Positions 16,011 through 24,803 of a stretch of DNA of 39,673 nt are shown in pieces; positions within the stretch are counted from its first letter, which is position 1, and every line of letters begins with the position of its first letter. The DNA is from Deltaproteobacteria bacterium UBA5756. Lineage in GTDB: Bacteria; Desulfobacterota; Syntrophorhabdia; Syntrophorhabdales; Syntrophorhabdaceae. The stretch covers positions 1 to 39,673 of the forward strand of contig DIFE01000090.1 of the NCBI GenBank assembly GCA_002418985.1, in the 5' to 3' direction. The notes under the pieces are model-generated. The model searched no databases. It was not told the origin of the DNA and worked only from the letters and a program-made list of their open reading frames with translations. The position numbers and the translations under genes were made by a program.

Positions 16011-16574
16011 ATGGAGATATTGAAGGAGATCGTTTTTCGTGGGGTCAGCCTGAGCGTGATCAGGGGGGATCTTACGGAAAGCGACGTCGATGCTATTGTA
16101 AACGCCGCCAATTCCCATCTCCAGCATGGAGGAGGTGTGGCGGGCGCCATCGTGAGAAAAGGCGGTTTTGTTATTCAGGAAGAGAGTAACAGGATAGGTT
16201 ACGTACCCGTTGGCGGAGCCGCCCTGACTACGGGGGGCAAGCTGAAGGCCCGCAATGTCATCCACGCCGTCGGTCCCATGTGGGGCGAAGGCGACGAAGA
16301 AAACAAGCTAAAGAAGGCGGTGCGGAGGGTTCTTGCCCTTGCCGTCGAACAAGGCTTCTCGTCCATTTCCATGCCCGCTATCAGTGCGGGCATCTTCGGT
16401 TTCCCGAAGAAGCGGTGCGCCGAGATCATGATCGGCGAAACAGCCGGATTCCTCACCGGGTATTCGACGCCCCCGCCCTTGCCCATCACCAGGATATCCT
16501 TTTATCTCATGGATGCCGGTATCATCGATTTTTTTATCGAAGAGCTTACGCGGCTCGAAGGAAAACATATATAA
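16011..16574 (+). CDS. macrodomain protein (ADP-ribose binding)
   Basis: Single macrodomain of 187 aa that probably binds or hydrolyses ADP-ribose derivatives such as O-acetyl-ADP-ribose or ADP-ribosyl groups on proteins. Hallmarks are GDLTESDVDAIVNAANS, HGGGVAGAI, a second loop with GGKLKARNVIHAVGP, and the third loop SMPAISAGIFGFP. The start ATG has AGGGGG about 9 nt upstream; longer open sequence overlapping recG is not used. Its TAA stop overlaps the purF ATG (TAATG), so the two are translationally coupled. The substrate cannot be read from the sequence. Confidence 0.92.
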   Translation: MEILKEIVFRGVSLSVIRGDLTESDVDAIVNAANSHLQHGGGVAGAIVRKGGFVIQEESNRIGYVPVGGAALTTGGKLKARNVIHAVGPMWGEGDEENKLKKAVRRVLALAVEQGFSSISMPAISAGIFGFPKKRCAEIMIGETAGFLTGYSTPPPLPITRISFYLMDAGIIDFFIEELTRLEGKHI

Positions 16575-17962
16575 TGTGCGGAATATTCGGTCTATTCGAC
16601 CACAAGGACGCTGCAAATCTGACGTATCTCGGCCTTCACGCCCTTCAGCACAGGGGCCAGGAGAGCGCGGGCATATCCTGCACCGACGGCGAGATCATGA
16701 AGACGCATCGCCAGATGGGCCTTGTTTCGGACATCTTCAACGCCCAGGTCCTGTCGGCGCTGCCCGGCAGGTCCGCCATCGGCCACGTACGATATTCAAC
16801 CTCCGGCTCGAGCAATATCGGTAATGCACAGCCGCTCATGGTCGAGTATTCCAAAGGGTATCTGGCCATGGCTCACAACGGCAACCTTACCAACGCGAAA
16901 ATCATAAAGGACGAGCTTCAGAATTACGGCTCCATCTTCCAATCCTCCTCCGATACGGAGGTCCTCATTCATCTCATCGCACTCGCCCACGAAAATTCCA
17001 CTGTCGAACGTCTCACGAGCGCCTTGAGAAGGGTGGAAGGGTCATACTCCATCCTCACCCTCACGAATAACGAACTCATCGCCATGAGGGACCCGCTCGG
17101 TTTCAGGCCGCTGTGCCTCGGCAAACTCAGGGACACCTACGCCGTATCGAGCGAAACCTGCGCCTTCGACCTCATCGGGGCGAAATATATCCGTGAGATC
17201 GAACCCGGAGAGATGCTTCTTATCAACGCCAACGGTCTGCAGTCATTCAAACCCTTCAAGGAAATGCCCCACAAACACTGCATCTTCGAGTTCATCTACT
17301 TCGCCCGGCCCGACAGCTACATGTTCGGGAAGACCGTCTACAGTGTGAGAAAGGCCCTGGGAAGGCAGCTCGCCCGGGACACAGCCGTCCCGGCGGACAT
17401 GGTCATTCCCATTCCCGACTCCGGTATCAGCGCCGCCATAGGCTACTCCCAGGAAACGGGCGTCCCCTTTGAAATGGGCCTTATCAGGAACCACTACGTC
17501 GGGCGGACCTTCATCGAACCGAGGGACTCGATACGACATTTTGGTGTAAAGTTGAAATTGAACGCCCTGCGTGATATCGTTAAAGCCAAGCGGATCGTCG
17601 TTATCGATGATTCCATCGTCAGGGCCACAACAGGCAGGAAGATCATCAAGATGCTCAGACAATGCGGCGCACGGGAGATACATTTCAGGGTGAGCTCACC
17701 CGCCACGACCCATCCCTGTTTCTACGGGATAGATACCCCTTCGCGCTCGCAGCTCATAGCATCATCACACACTCCAGCCGAGATCAACAAGTACATGGGT
17801 TCGGACACCCTGGAGTACCTGACGATAGAAAGCATGCAAAAAGCGCTCGGAAAGGGCGATTACACGTACTGCGACGCCTGTTTTTCCGGCACCTACCCGT
17901 CGAGGTTCCCCTGGGGTATGGAACTCGAGCAAATGGAACTTTTCGCCAAAGGAGAAAAATGA
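16574..17962 (+). CDS. purF: amidophosphoribosyltransferase, Fe-S type
   Basis: First committed enzyme of purine synthesis, making phosphoribosylamine from PRPP and glutamine. The 462-aa product begins MCGIFG, so Cys2 becomes the N-terminal nucleophile after Met removal with no propeptide to cleave. The PRPP loop is RIVVIDDSIVRATTGRK. Cys236, Cys382 and the CDAC pair at 433/436 correspond to the four ligands of the [4Fe-4S] cluster in the Bacillus subtilis enzyme, suggesting oxygen sensitivity. It overlaps the macrodomain gene by 1 nt and pyrE by 4 nt. Confidence 0.96.
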   Translation: MCGIFGLFDHKDAANLTYLGLHALQHRGQESAGISCTDGEIMKTHRQMGLVSDIFNAQVLSALPGRSAIGHVRYSTSGSSNIGNAQPLMVEYSKGYLAMAHNGNLTNAKIIKDELQNYGSIFQSSSDTEVLIHLIALAHENSTVERLTSALRRVEGSYSILTLTNNELIAMRDPLGFRPLCLGKLRDTYAVSSETCAFDLIGAKYIREIEPGEMLLINANGLQSFKPFKEMPHKHCIFEFIYFARPDSYMFGKTVYSVRKALGRQLARDTAVPADMVIPIPDSGISAAIGYSQETGVPFEMGLIRNHYVGRTFIEPRDSIRHFGVKLKLNALRDIVKAKRIVVIDDSIVRATTGRKIIKMLRQCGAREIHFRVSSPATTHPCFYGIDTPSRSQLIASSHTPAEINKYMGSDTLEYLTIESMQKALGKGDYTYCDACFSGTYPSRFPWGMELEQMELFAKGEK

Positions 17963-18516
17963 TGACCGAAGACCGCACAGTGCTCCTCAATATCCTCAAG
18001 ACTCTTTCCTACGAGGAAGGAGATTTCACCCTCGTCAGCGGAAAGAAGAGCACTTTCTATATCGATGCCAAGGAAACCACCCTGAACCCCGAAGGCATGT
18101 ACCTCGTCGGCAAAATGATGTACAAGATGACCCGGGAGATCCCCGACATCCAGGCCGTGGGAGGCGTCAGTATCGGTGGCGATCCCCTAGTATCTTCAGT
18201 TGTACTCGTGTCCTACATCGAAAAAGACAATCTCATGGGTTTCCTGATCCGAAAGGAGCCCAAGGGCCACGGCACAAACCAGTGGATCGAGGGCGGCAAA
18301 AACCTGAAAGCAGGAATGAATGTGGTGATCCTGGAAGACGTGGTCACTACAGGCGGGTCCTCATTAAAAGCAATAGAGGCCGTTGAAAAAGGCGGGTATA
18401 AAGTGAAAGGCGTCATAGCACTGCTAGACCGCCTTCAGGGTGGGAAAGAAGCTATAGAAGCAAAAGGCTATATCTTTAAAACAATATTCACTCTCAAGGA
18501 TATAAGGACAGAGTAG
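17959..18516 (+). CDS. pyrE: orotate phosphoribosyltransferase
   Basis: Joins orotate to PRPP to give OMP in pyrimidine synthesis. The 185-aa product has FTLVSGKKSTFYIDAK near the N-terminus and the PRPP-binding motif VVILEDVVTTGGSS. The start is one of two adjacent ATGs. 17959 gives the ATGA overlap with purF, while 17962 has the better spacing (7 nt) from GGAG. It ends 36 nt before the convergent engB stop; no clear terminator is visible between them. Confidence 0.95.
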   Translation: MMTEDRTVLLNILKTLSYEEGDFTLVSGKKSTFYIDAKETTLNPEGMYLVGKMMYKMTREIPDIQAVGGVSIGGDPLVSSVVLVSYIEKDNLMGFLIRKEPKGHGTNQWIEGGKNLKAGMNVVILEDVVTTGGSSLKAIEAVEKGGYKVKGVIALLDRLQGGKEAIEAKGYIFKTIFTLKDIRTE

Positions 18517-18552
18517 CTAATATTTAAATCGAAGGGCTATAATCACCTTTTA

Positions 18553-19155
18553 TTACGATTTATCCTGTACTATGTGCCCGATGTGCCCGAGCAATTCTTT
18601 CTTGCCGAACCCGGTTCTGGCCGAGAATAAACGGGCCTTCTCCCCGCTGAAAAAGCGCTCATAAGACCGTACTTTCTTCGCAATGTTCCCCTGTGTTTCT
18701 TTGTCCACCTTGGTAAGAACGGGCGTGAAGGGGAGCTCTTTCGAGATAAGCCATTCGAGAAGCATCTCGTCGAGATCATCAAAATCCCTTCGAACATCGA
18801 GAAGCCATATAATGGATTTGATCCGGTCGTTTGCCTGAAGGTATCCCTCCACCATCTTCTGCCAGTCCAGCGCCATAGCCCGCGAGACCTTCGCATATCC
18901 GAACCCCGGAAAATCGGAGAAGATGACCACGTTTCGCCTGCCCTGCGATTCGTACAACACCCTGTAGATATTGATTATCCTCGTGGCCCCCGGCCGGGAA
19001 CTCGTCTTGGCGACGCTCTGGGTGACGAGCGAATTGATAAGGGAAGACTTTCCCACATTCGATCGCCCGATAAAGCATATCTCCGGCACATCCGGGAAAT
19101 CCACATCCGCCGCAGAAGCGACGCCTTTTACATATTTTGCGTCGATTATTCGCAT
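18553..19155 (-). CDS. engB: ribosome biogenesis GTPase EngB/YsxC
   Basis: Essential GTPase acting in late assembly of the large ribosomal subunit. The roughly 200-aa product has the G1 loop GRSNVGKSS, the G3 segment DFPGFGYAKV and the G4 motif TKVDK. ATG 19155 is chosen over one 12 codons upstream because it gives the usual family N-terminus, and the upstream ATG would overlap the preceding gene with no binding site. No strong Shine-Dalgarno is seen. The start lies 4 nt after the stop of the polysaccharide dehydratase gene, so expression may depend on the polysaccharide transcript. Confidence 0.94.
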   Translation of the reverse strand: MRIIDAKYVKGVASAADVDFPDVPEICFIGRSNVGKSSLINSLVTQSVAKTSSRPGATRIINIYRVLYESQGRRNVVIFSDFPGFGYAKVSRAMALDWQKMVEGYLQANDRIKSIIWLLDVRRDFDDLDEMLLEWLISKELPFTPVLTKVDKETQGNIAKKVRSYERFFSGEKARLFSARTGFGKKELLGHIGHIVQDKS

Positions 19156-19159
19156 GATG

Positions 19160-21013
19160 TTACGATTGCTCCCGCGGTGTGTGCGGAACATCAGAGGGGA
19201 TCAACGCGCTGAGCGTTTCCAGAACTTTCGTCGGGTCATTACCATTGATGGTGAGCACTGTTTCTATCCTCGTGCGGAGAGAGGGCCAATCAACCGGCGG
19301 AGATTGGACCATGGTGATCTTTCCATGCATTGTCTTAATCGATTCCTCTTCCTGGGAAACCAGTTCCTCGTGAAGCTTTTCGCCTGGTCTGAGGCCGGTG
19401 TAGACGATATCGATATCGTCACCGACCTTGAAACCCATGAGCCGGATCATGTCCTGCGCAAGATCGGTGATCTTCACCGGTTCTCCCATATCGAGGACGA
19501 ATATCTCTCCGCCCTTCCCCAGAGCCCCCGCCTGCATAACCAGTTGAGCGGCCTCGGGTATACTCATGAAATAGCGCGTCATATCGGGGTGGGTCACGGT
19601 TACCGGCCCTCCTTTCATGATCTGGTCTTTAAAAAGGGGTATGACGCTCCCTGCGCTGTTGAGAACATTACCGAACCTGACGGCGATGAATTTCGTCTTC
19701 TTTTCTGAGTTCATCCCCTGGCAGATAAGCTCCGCTATACGTTTCGTCGCACCCATCACGTTGGCCGGGCTTACAGCCTTGTCCGTCGAGATGAGCACGA
19801 ATTTATCAACTCCAGAGTCCAGGGAGGCCTTCACGACGTTGTACGTTCCCTGGATGTTGTTCCTGACCGCCTCGAGCGGGTGAGATTCCATGATGGGAAC
19901 ATGTTTGTATGCCGCGGCATGAAAAACAGCCTGGGGTTTGAAAGTATCCATGGCCCATCGCAGCCTGTCTGTATCAAGAATGTCCCCGAGGACCATCACG
20001 TAGCCCTTTCCTCGGAACGCCTCGCCGAATTCTCTGTCTATGCGGTACAACTCATTCTCCACCCGCTCATAGAGGATAAGCTGCTCCGGTTCCATCTTCA
20101 TGATCTGCCGGCAAAGCTCCGATCCAATGGAACCCGCCGCCCCCGTCACGAGTACCCTCTTACCCGTCAAATACTCCCTGATCTGCTCCTTGTTGAGTTC
20201 GACGCGTTCCCTGCCCAGAAGGTCCTCTATCCTGATTTCGCGTATCTGGTTGACATGAACGCTGCCGTTCAAAATATCGCTGATGGCGGGAACGGTCTTG
20301 CACCCTATTCCGGCGCTGTCACAAAGCCCGATGATCCTCCTCATTTCCTTGCCCGTAAGGGAGGGGATGGCAATGACGGCCTCTTCTATCTGTTTCTTGT
20401 CAACCACCTTCGCAAGATCATCCACCTTTCCCAGAACGGGAACTCCGTGGATCCTCAACCCCTTCTTCGCCTTGTTGTCATCAAGAAACCCGATGGGCTT
20501 ATAGCCGATTCTCACACTCTGCTTCATCTCTCGAAGCAGCATTTCCCCTGCCCTTCCGGCACCCACGATCAGCACTCTTTTCTTTGTCCTGTTCACCCTT
20601 ACCGGATAGAACTCCCTGAAGAGCCTGTACATGAATCGTGAGCCACCTATGAGAAACACGATAATAAACCAGTCGATAATGAAGACCGATCGGGAAAAAT
20701 CTATCAGATGATACACGAGACCGATGTACGCGAAGAAAAGGCACGAGCTGAGGATGGTCGCCTTCAGGATCCGCAGCAGATCGTTCATGGAGGCATATCG
20801 CCATACCCCGGCATAGAGACCAAAAAAGTAGAAACACAGAACCCTGATGATCACGAGAACGGGCAGCGTGCTAAGGAACATATTCAGATGGACGTCGGGT
20901 ATGGAAAAATTAAAGCGAAGCGCGAAGGCGAACCAGTAAGCGAAGACAGTAGAGACTGTGTCCGTGGTCATGACGACGAAGCGCTTCGTATTGAGGATAA
21001 GCTGACTTTTCAT
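19160..21013 (-). CDS. membrane UDP-GlcNAc 4,6-dehydratase (WbpM/PglF/CapD family)
   Basis: Makes UDP-4-keto-6-deoxy-GlcNAc, the precursor of QuiNAc and bacillosamine-type sugars. The 617-aa product has four N-terminal membrane segments (about residues 10-125), a first nucleotide-binding fold with VLIVGAGRAGE (about 147-157), and a second extended SDR domain with GAAGSIGS (291-298), AAYKHVPIME and STDKAV (409-414). The usual SDR Tyr is replaced by Met in MGATK (420-424), as in the PglF/WbpM family. Its C-terminal partner genes are a phosphoglycosyl transferase and a reductase immediately upstream. Confidence 0.93.
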   Translation of the reverse strand: MKSQLILNTKRFVVMTTDTVSTVFAYWFAFALRFNFSIPDVHLNMFLSTLPVLVIIRVLCFYFFGLYAGVWRYASMNDLLRILKATILSSCLFFAYIGLVYHLIDFSRSVFIIDWFIIVFLIGGSRFMYRLFREFYPVRVNRTKKRVLIVGAGRAGEMLLREMKQSVRIGYKPIGFLDDNKAKKGLRIHGVPVLGKVDDLAKVVDKKQIEEAVIAIPSLTGKEMRRIIGLCDSAGIGCKTVPAISDILNGSVHVNQIREIRIEDLLGRERVELNKEQIREYLTGKRVLVTGAAGSIGSELCRQIMKMEPEQLILYERVENELYRIDREFGEAFRGKGYVMVLGDILDTDRLRWAMDTFKPQAVFHAAAYKHVPIMESHPLEAVRNNIQGTYNVVKASLDSGVDKFVLISTDKAVSPANVMGATKRIAELICQGMNSEKKTKFIAVRFGNVLNSAGSVIPLFKDQIMKGGPVTVTHPDMTRYFMSIPEAAQLVMQAGALGKGGEIFVLDMGEPVKITDLAQDMIRLMGFKVGDDIDIVYTGLRPGEKLHEELVSQEEESIKTMHGKITMVQSPPVDWPSLRTRIETVLTINGNDPTKVLETLSALIPSDVPHTPREQS

Positions 21014-21067
21014 GGCTGCGATGTTCTTATATCACAATCTGCACGATTTATGAATACAAAGGATTGA

Positions 21068-21628
21068 CTAATGTTGAACACCTTCCGACCTGATCACCTT
21101 CAAACAGGTCATCCACAGTATCTTCAGATCAAACGAGAATGACTTATTTCTCAGGTAATATTCATCATAGTCGACTTTAACAGGGATCGAGACGGTATCT
21201 CTTCCGTTCACCTGGGCCCATCCCGTGATACCGGGTACGATATTGTGCAAACCCCTTGACGTCCTGAGCTTGATGAGATCATCCTGGTTATACAGGGCTG
21301 GCCTGGGTCCCACTAGGCTCATATCTCCCTTGAGAACGCTCAACACCTGCGGAAGTTCGTCGAGACTGTACTTCCTGAGGAAAGGACCGATGGCGATGAG
21401 ATAATTATCCGGATTTTTCAGGAGATGTGTGGCGACATCCGGTGTGTCGACGCGCATGGTGCGAAATTTCGGCATTCTGAAGATCTCATTATCGATACCC
21501 ACCCTCTTCGACCAGAATAAAACGGGACCCTTGGAGGTCAACTTGATCATTATTGCTATGACGAGCATTGGAATAATGAGAATGCTTGTCAGGAGAATGA
21601 TCACAAAAAGATCGAACAAACGCTTCAT
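21068..21628 (-). CDS. PglC-type phosphoglycosyl transferase (first of two)
   Basis: Small monotopic membrane enzyme expected to transfer a sugar phosphate from a UDP-sugar to undecaprenyl phosphate, starting a glycan. The 186-aa product has one N-terminal hydrophobic re-entrant segment (about residues 8-30), KFRTM, the catalytic Asp-Glu in SLDELPQ, GPRP, and GITGWAQVNGR. It is the minimal-core form without the extra membrane domains of WcaJ/WbaP. It starts 4 nt after the 4-reductase and lies next to the 4,6-dehydratase, so the likely donor is UDP-D-QuiNAc or its 4-keto precursor. A second enzyme of this family is at 35953-36570. Confidence 0.9.
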   Translation of the reverse strand: MKRLFDLFVIILLTSILIIPMLVIAIMIKLTSKGPVLFWSKRVGIDNEIFRMPKFRTMRVDTPDVATHLLKNPDNYLIAIGPFLRKYSLDELPQVLSVLKGDMSLVGPRPALYNQDDLIKLRTSRGLHNIVPGITGWAQVNGRDTVSIPVKVDYDEYYLRNKSFSFDLKILWMTCLKVIRSEGVQH

Positions 21629-21632
21629 TATG

Positions 21633-22643
21633 TTATAAGTGGCCCTGCATGCGCATGTCGCTTACGGTCTCTCTCCAACCCGCCGCGAGATCATATTCCG
21701 GGCTAAAAGCAAGCTCTCTGCAAATACGGCCGCCATCCACGGCTATATCCTCGGTATATTTCTCAATAATAGCACGGTTGACGGGACTCCTGAGCCCGAC
21801 AAACTGTGCCAGATCTTCCGCGATACCCGCCGCCGTTCGAACCACGCCCACGGGCAGGGACATACGGGGCGGCCGTCTGCCAAGGGCCTCGCAAATGCTG
21901 AGAATGATATCGCGGACGGTATGGAATGTTCCGTCGGAGACATTAAATACCTTTCCGGCGGCCTCCGGTTTCTCCACGGCAAGAACCGCCGCTCTCGCCA
22001 CATCCTTATCGTAAACAAGGGTACGGCGATTCTGGCCTTTTCCGATCGGAACGAAACGGTTCCTCGCCAGCGACCGTGTGAGGCTCCTATAATTGCCTTT
22101 TACTCTCGAACCATAAACCGCCGCCAGACGGAGAACAGCACCTATATGACTGCCATCAGCAGCCCTGGCGTCGAGAACGATTCTTTCACCCGTATGTTTC
22201 GTTTGTGCATAGAAATTCTCAGGCTGTACAGGCGATTCTTCCGTAAGAACCTTCCCTGCCGATTGTCCGTAGACGGCGATGGTACTAAAAAAGACAACGC
22301 GTCTCACACCCCCATTGGCAGCAGCCCTGACCACAGTCGCGGTCCCCCCTACGTTGATCCTTTCATACTCGTGATGCAGTTCCGGCCCCGCATTTACAAT
22401 ATGCAGCAAGGCAGCCAGATGGACCACGGAACCCACACCATGCATCGCCGCCTCAACATCCGCGGGGTTCGTCACATCGCCCGTTCTTTCATCAACGCCT
22501 TCAGGCCAGACTCCTGCGGTAGGCCGATCGATCGAAAGCGAACGAACATGGTAGCCTGCATTGCACAACTCCCTGACCACGAGCGGCCCTACAGCACCCG
22601 TGGCACCCGTGACAAGAACCAGCGATGGATCATTAGTATTCAT
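21633..22643 (-). CDS. NAD-dependent epimerase/4-reductase (WbpV/WreQ-like)
   Basis: Extended SDR enzyme of 336 aa with the cofactor loop GATGAVGP (about residues 13-20), a Ser-Thr in FFSTIAVYG and the YAQTK catalytic Tyr-Lys. Its best fit is the group that reduces the 4-keto sugar made by WbpM-type dehydratases to QuiNAc, either as UDP-sugar (WbpV) or on the lipid carrier (WreQ of Rhizobium etli). The assignment rests on overall resemblance and on the adjacent dehydratase and phosphoglycosyl transferase; a 4-epimerase role is not excluded. It starts 2 nt after the preceding gene. Confidence 0.75.
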   Translation of the reverse strand: MNTNDPSLVLVTGATGAVGPLVVRELCNAGYHVRSLSIDRPTAGVWPEGVDERTGDVTNPADVEAAMHGVGSVVHLAALLHIVNAGPELHHEYERINVGGTATVVRAAANGGVRRVVFFSTIAVYGQSAGKVLTEESPVQPENFYAQTKHTGERIVLDARAADGSHIGAVLRLAAVYGSRVKGNYRSLTRSLARNRFVPIGKGQNRRTLVYDKDVARAAVLAVEKPEAAGKVFNVSDGTFHTVRDIILSICEALGRRPPRMSLPVGVVRTAAGIAEDLAQFVGLRSPVNRAIIEKYTEDIAVDGGRICRELAFSPEYDLAAGWRETVSDMRMQGHL

Positions 22644-22645
22644 GC

Positions 22646-23782
22646 TTATTCAGTAACGGGTTTGTGCCATACCGTCCGGTTGACATAATCGGTATAACTC
22701 ACTATGATGCGCACTATTTTTATTGATACATTCGGCACGTTGTAGTCATTGACAATACGAAGCGCCCGGTCCTCTCCCCTGGATTGAGACTCCAGAATGC
22801 CGATGCCCTGAATGACACGGTCCCAATCGAGCCCGGTCATCATGACGGCACCTTCCTCCATCCCCTCCGGCCTCTCATGGGCATTACGGATGTTGAGGGC
22901 AGGAAAGTTCAGTATCGAAGACTCCTCAGTAATTGTCCCGCTGTCCGAGATCGTTGCAATGGCTCGTGTCTGAAGGTGTACATAATCACAAAAACCGAGA
23001 GGTTTCATCAATTCCACGCGAGGGTCCAGCGTCATTTTCATCTCATCAATCATTTTTCTCGTCCTGGGATGGGTGGAAACGATGATCCGTTTACCGAAAT
23101 GTTCAGAAAGATTGTTCAGCATGCTGATGAGTTTCTTGAACTGTTCGGGGAAATCTATGTTCTCTTCCCTGTGCGAGCTTACGACAAAGTATTTGCGCTC
23201 CTCCAGATCAAGGCGTTTCAGGACATCGGACCTTTCTATCCTGTCCTTGTAATGGTGCAGTACCTCATACATGGGGCTGCCCGTCCTAATGATGCTATCT
23301 GGCGGCAAACCCTCTCTCAACAGATATTCGCGCGCTATTTCGCTGTAGGGGAGGTTGATATCGCTGGTGTGATCAATAATCCTTCTGTTGATCTCCTCAG
23401 GCACTCTCTGGTCGAAACATCTGTTTCCGGCTTCCATGTGAAAGATGGGGATCTTGCGGCGCTTCGCCGAAATCACCGAAAGACAGCTGTTTGTGTCCCC
23501 CAGTACCAACAATGCGTCGGGTCGCTCCCTTTCCATGGTCTCATCGGAGAAAGCAATCACATTTCCTATTGTCTGTGCGACGGACCCGCCTACGGCGTTC
23601 AGGAAATGATCAGGCCTGCGTATGCCAAGCTCCTGAAAGAAAATCTCATTCAATTCATAATCATAGTTCTGTCCCGTGTGTACGAGAACATGGGACGTCT
23701 GGCGGTCGAGTTCATCAATTACCCGACTAAGCTTGATGATCTCCGGCCTGGTACCGACAATCGTCATAACTTTTAACGTCAT
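22646..23782 (-). CDS. wecB: UDP-HexNAc 2-epimerase (WbjD/Cap5G/FnlC-like)
   Basis: Non-hydrolysing 2-epimerase of the WecB superfamily. The 378-aa product has GTRPEIIKLS, HTGQNYDYE, GDTNSCL, HMEAGNRCFDQRVPEE and SDSGTITEESS. The last two are the forms seen in the branch that acts on 6-deoxy-L-sugars (UDP-L-FucNAc or L-QuiNAc pathways), where WecB itself has DSGGIQEE. ATG 23782 is chosen; a GTG three codons earlier is possible but is too close to the AAGGA binding site. It is the third enzyme of the set formed with the next two genes upstream. Confidence 0.88.
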   Translation of the reverse strand: MTLKVMTIVGTRPEIIKLSRVIDELDRQTSHVLVHTGQNYDYELNEIFFQELGIRRPDHFLNAVGGSVAQTIGNVIAFSDETMERERPDALLVLGDTNSCLSVISAKRRKIPIFHMEAGNRCFDQRVPEEINRRIIDHTSDINLPYSEIAREYLLREGLPPDSIIRTGSPMYEVLHHYKDRIERSDVLKRLDLEERKYFVVSSHREENIDFPEQFKKLISMLNNLSEHFGKRIIVSTHPRTRKMIDEMKMTLDPRVELMKPLGFCDYVHLQTRAIATISDSGTITEESSILNFPALNIRNAHERPEGMEEGAVMMTGLDWDRVIQGIGILESQSRGEDRALRIVNDYNVPNVSIKIVRIIVSYTDYVNRTVWHKPVTE

Positions 23783-23831
23783 AGGCGGCACTTCCTTAGT
23801 TGGTATGGGAACTGGTAGCTGTTAGAAATAA

Positions 23832-24725
23832 CTAACGGCCGTATTGCTCCCGGTTCGCTTCGAAATCTTTATGCATGGCATCGATCAGGTCCGGCCATTC
23901 AGGTGGCGTATAACCCGTTTGTCTGTAAAACCTCTCCGATATCAATGAACGGTCCTCGACAAAATCTTCGTATGGTTCAATATCGATCTCTTTACCGTAT
24001 TTTTCCGCGACCAACTTGAGAAGATCATATTTCGATATGGGCTTTGAGGAGACATGATAAACCCCTCTCATCTGTTTATCCGGCAGCACGTAGTTGAGAA
24101 TGATCTTTGCAAGCGCGATGGTCGGGAAACCCGAATAGATGGCGTTCTTGTAGCCTCTCACCTTGACTGATTCCCCCAGAAACCATTCGATCAATCCACG
24201 CCTGCCCCTCAATTCATGACCGATAATAGATGTGCGGAGCGTAACACAGTGGGGATAACTGACTTCGCCAAGCAGCTTGGTCCTGCCGTAAAGATCTTCG
24301 GGAGACGGGATGTCAGCCTCCGTATACATCCCCCTTTTACCGTCAAAGACGCAATCGGTACTAATATGGATCATGCGGGCATCCGCGGCGCGACTGACCA
24401 GAGATATGCGGTGGGGCAATTGCGCATTGACGGTGATCGCTGTCAATGGATCTTTTGCAGTGGGCAACTGTTTTATGGCACCAATACAGTTAATGACTAT
24501 ATCGGGCTGGATGGAAGCAAGGGCACGGATAACGGTGTCGAAATTGTCGGCGTCGACATTGCCCCGCCGGAGCCTGGCTGCCAGCTCCGGTGGAAAATGG
24601 GATGCCGCCTCAAGAAAATTCCGGGAGGTTGCATATACTTCATAACCGCCGTTTTGAGCGAAATACCGGAAAAGAACATGCCCCAGCATCCCTGTTCCGC
24701 CCAAGATCAAGATCTTTTTCTTCAT
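23832..24725 (-). CDS. RmlD-like 4-ketosugar reductase
   Basis: SDR-family reductase of 297 aa resembling dTDP-4-dehydrorhamnose reductase: GGTGMLGHVLF cofactor loop, STDCVFDG and the catalytic YGRTK. It lies between a WbjB-like dehydratase and a WbjD-like 2-epimerase. In UDP-L-FucNAc clusters this place is held by a larger bifunctional enzyme (WbjC/Cap5F, about 370 aa). In UDP-L-RhaNAc/L-QuiNAc clusters it is held by an RmlD-like reductase (WbvR, QnlA). Size and type therefore favour L-QuiNAc. GGAG lies 8 nt before the ATG. Confidence 0.82.
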   Translation of the reverse strand: MKKKILILGGTGMLGHVLFRYFAQNGGYEVYATSRNFLEAASHFPPELAARLRRGNVDADNFDTVIRALASIQPDIVINCIGAIKQLPTAKDPLTAITVNAQLPHRISLVSRAADARMIHISTDCVFDGKRGMYTEADIPSPEDLYGRTKLLGEVSYPHCVTLRTSIIGHELRGRRGLIEWFLGESVKVRGYKNAIYSGFPTIALAKIILNYVLPDKQMRGVYHVSSKPISKYDLLKLVAEKYGKEIDIEPYEDFVEDRSLISERFYRQTGYTPPEWPDLIDAMHKDFEANREQYGR

Positions 24726-24803
24726 GACACTGGCTCCCGTGAGCTCGAATTGGGCTGCATTGCTTCAATGCCGTTCATGGCTATCGGCTTTTTCTTGCAC
24801 ATC

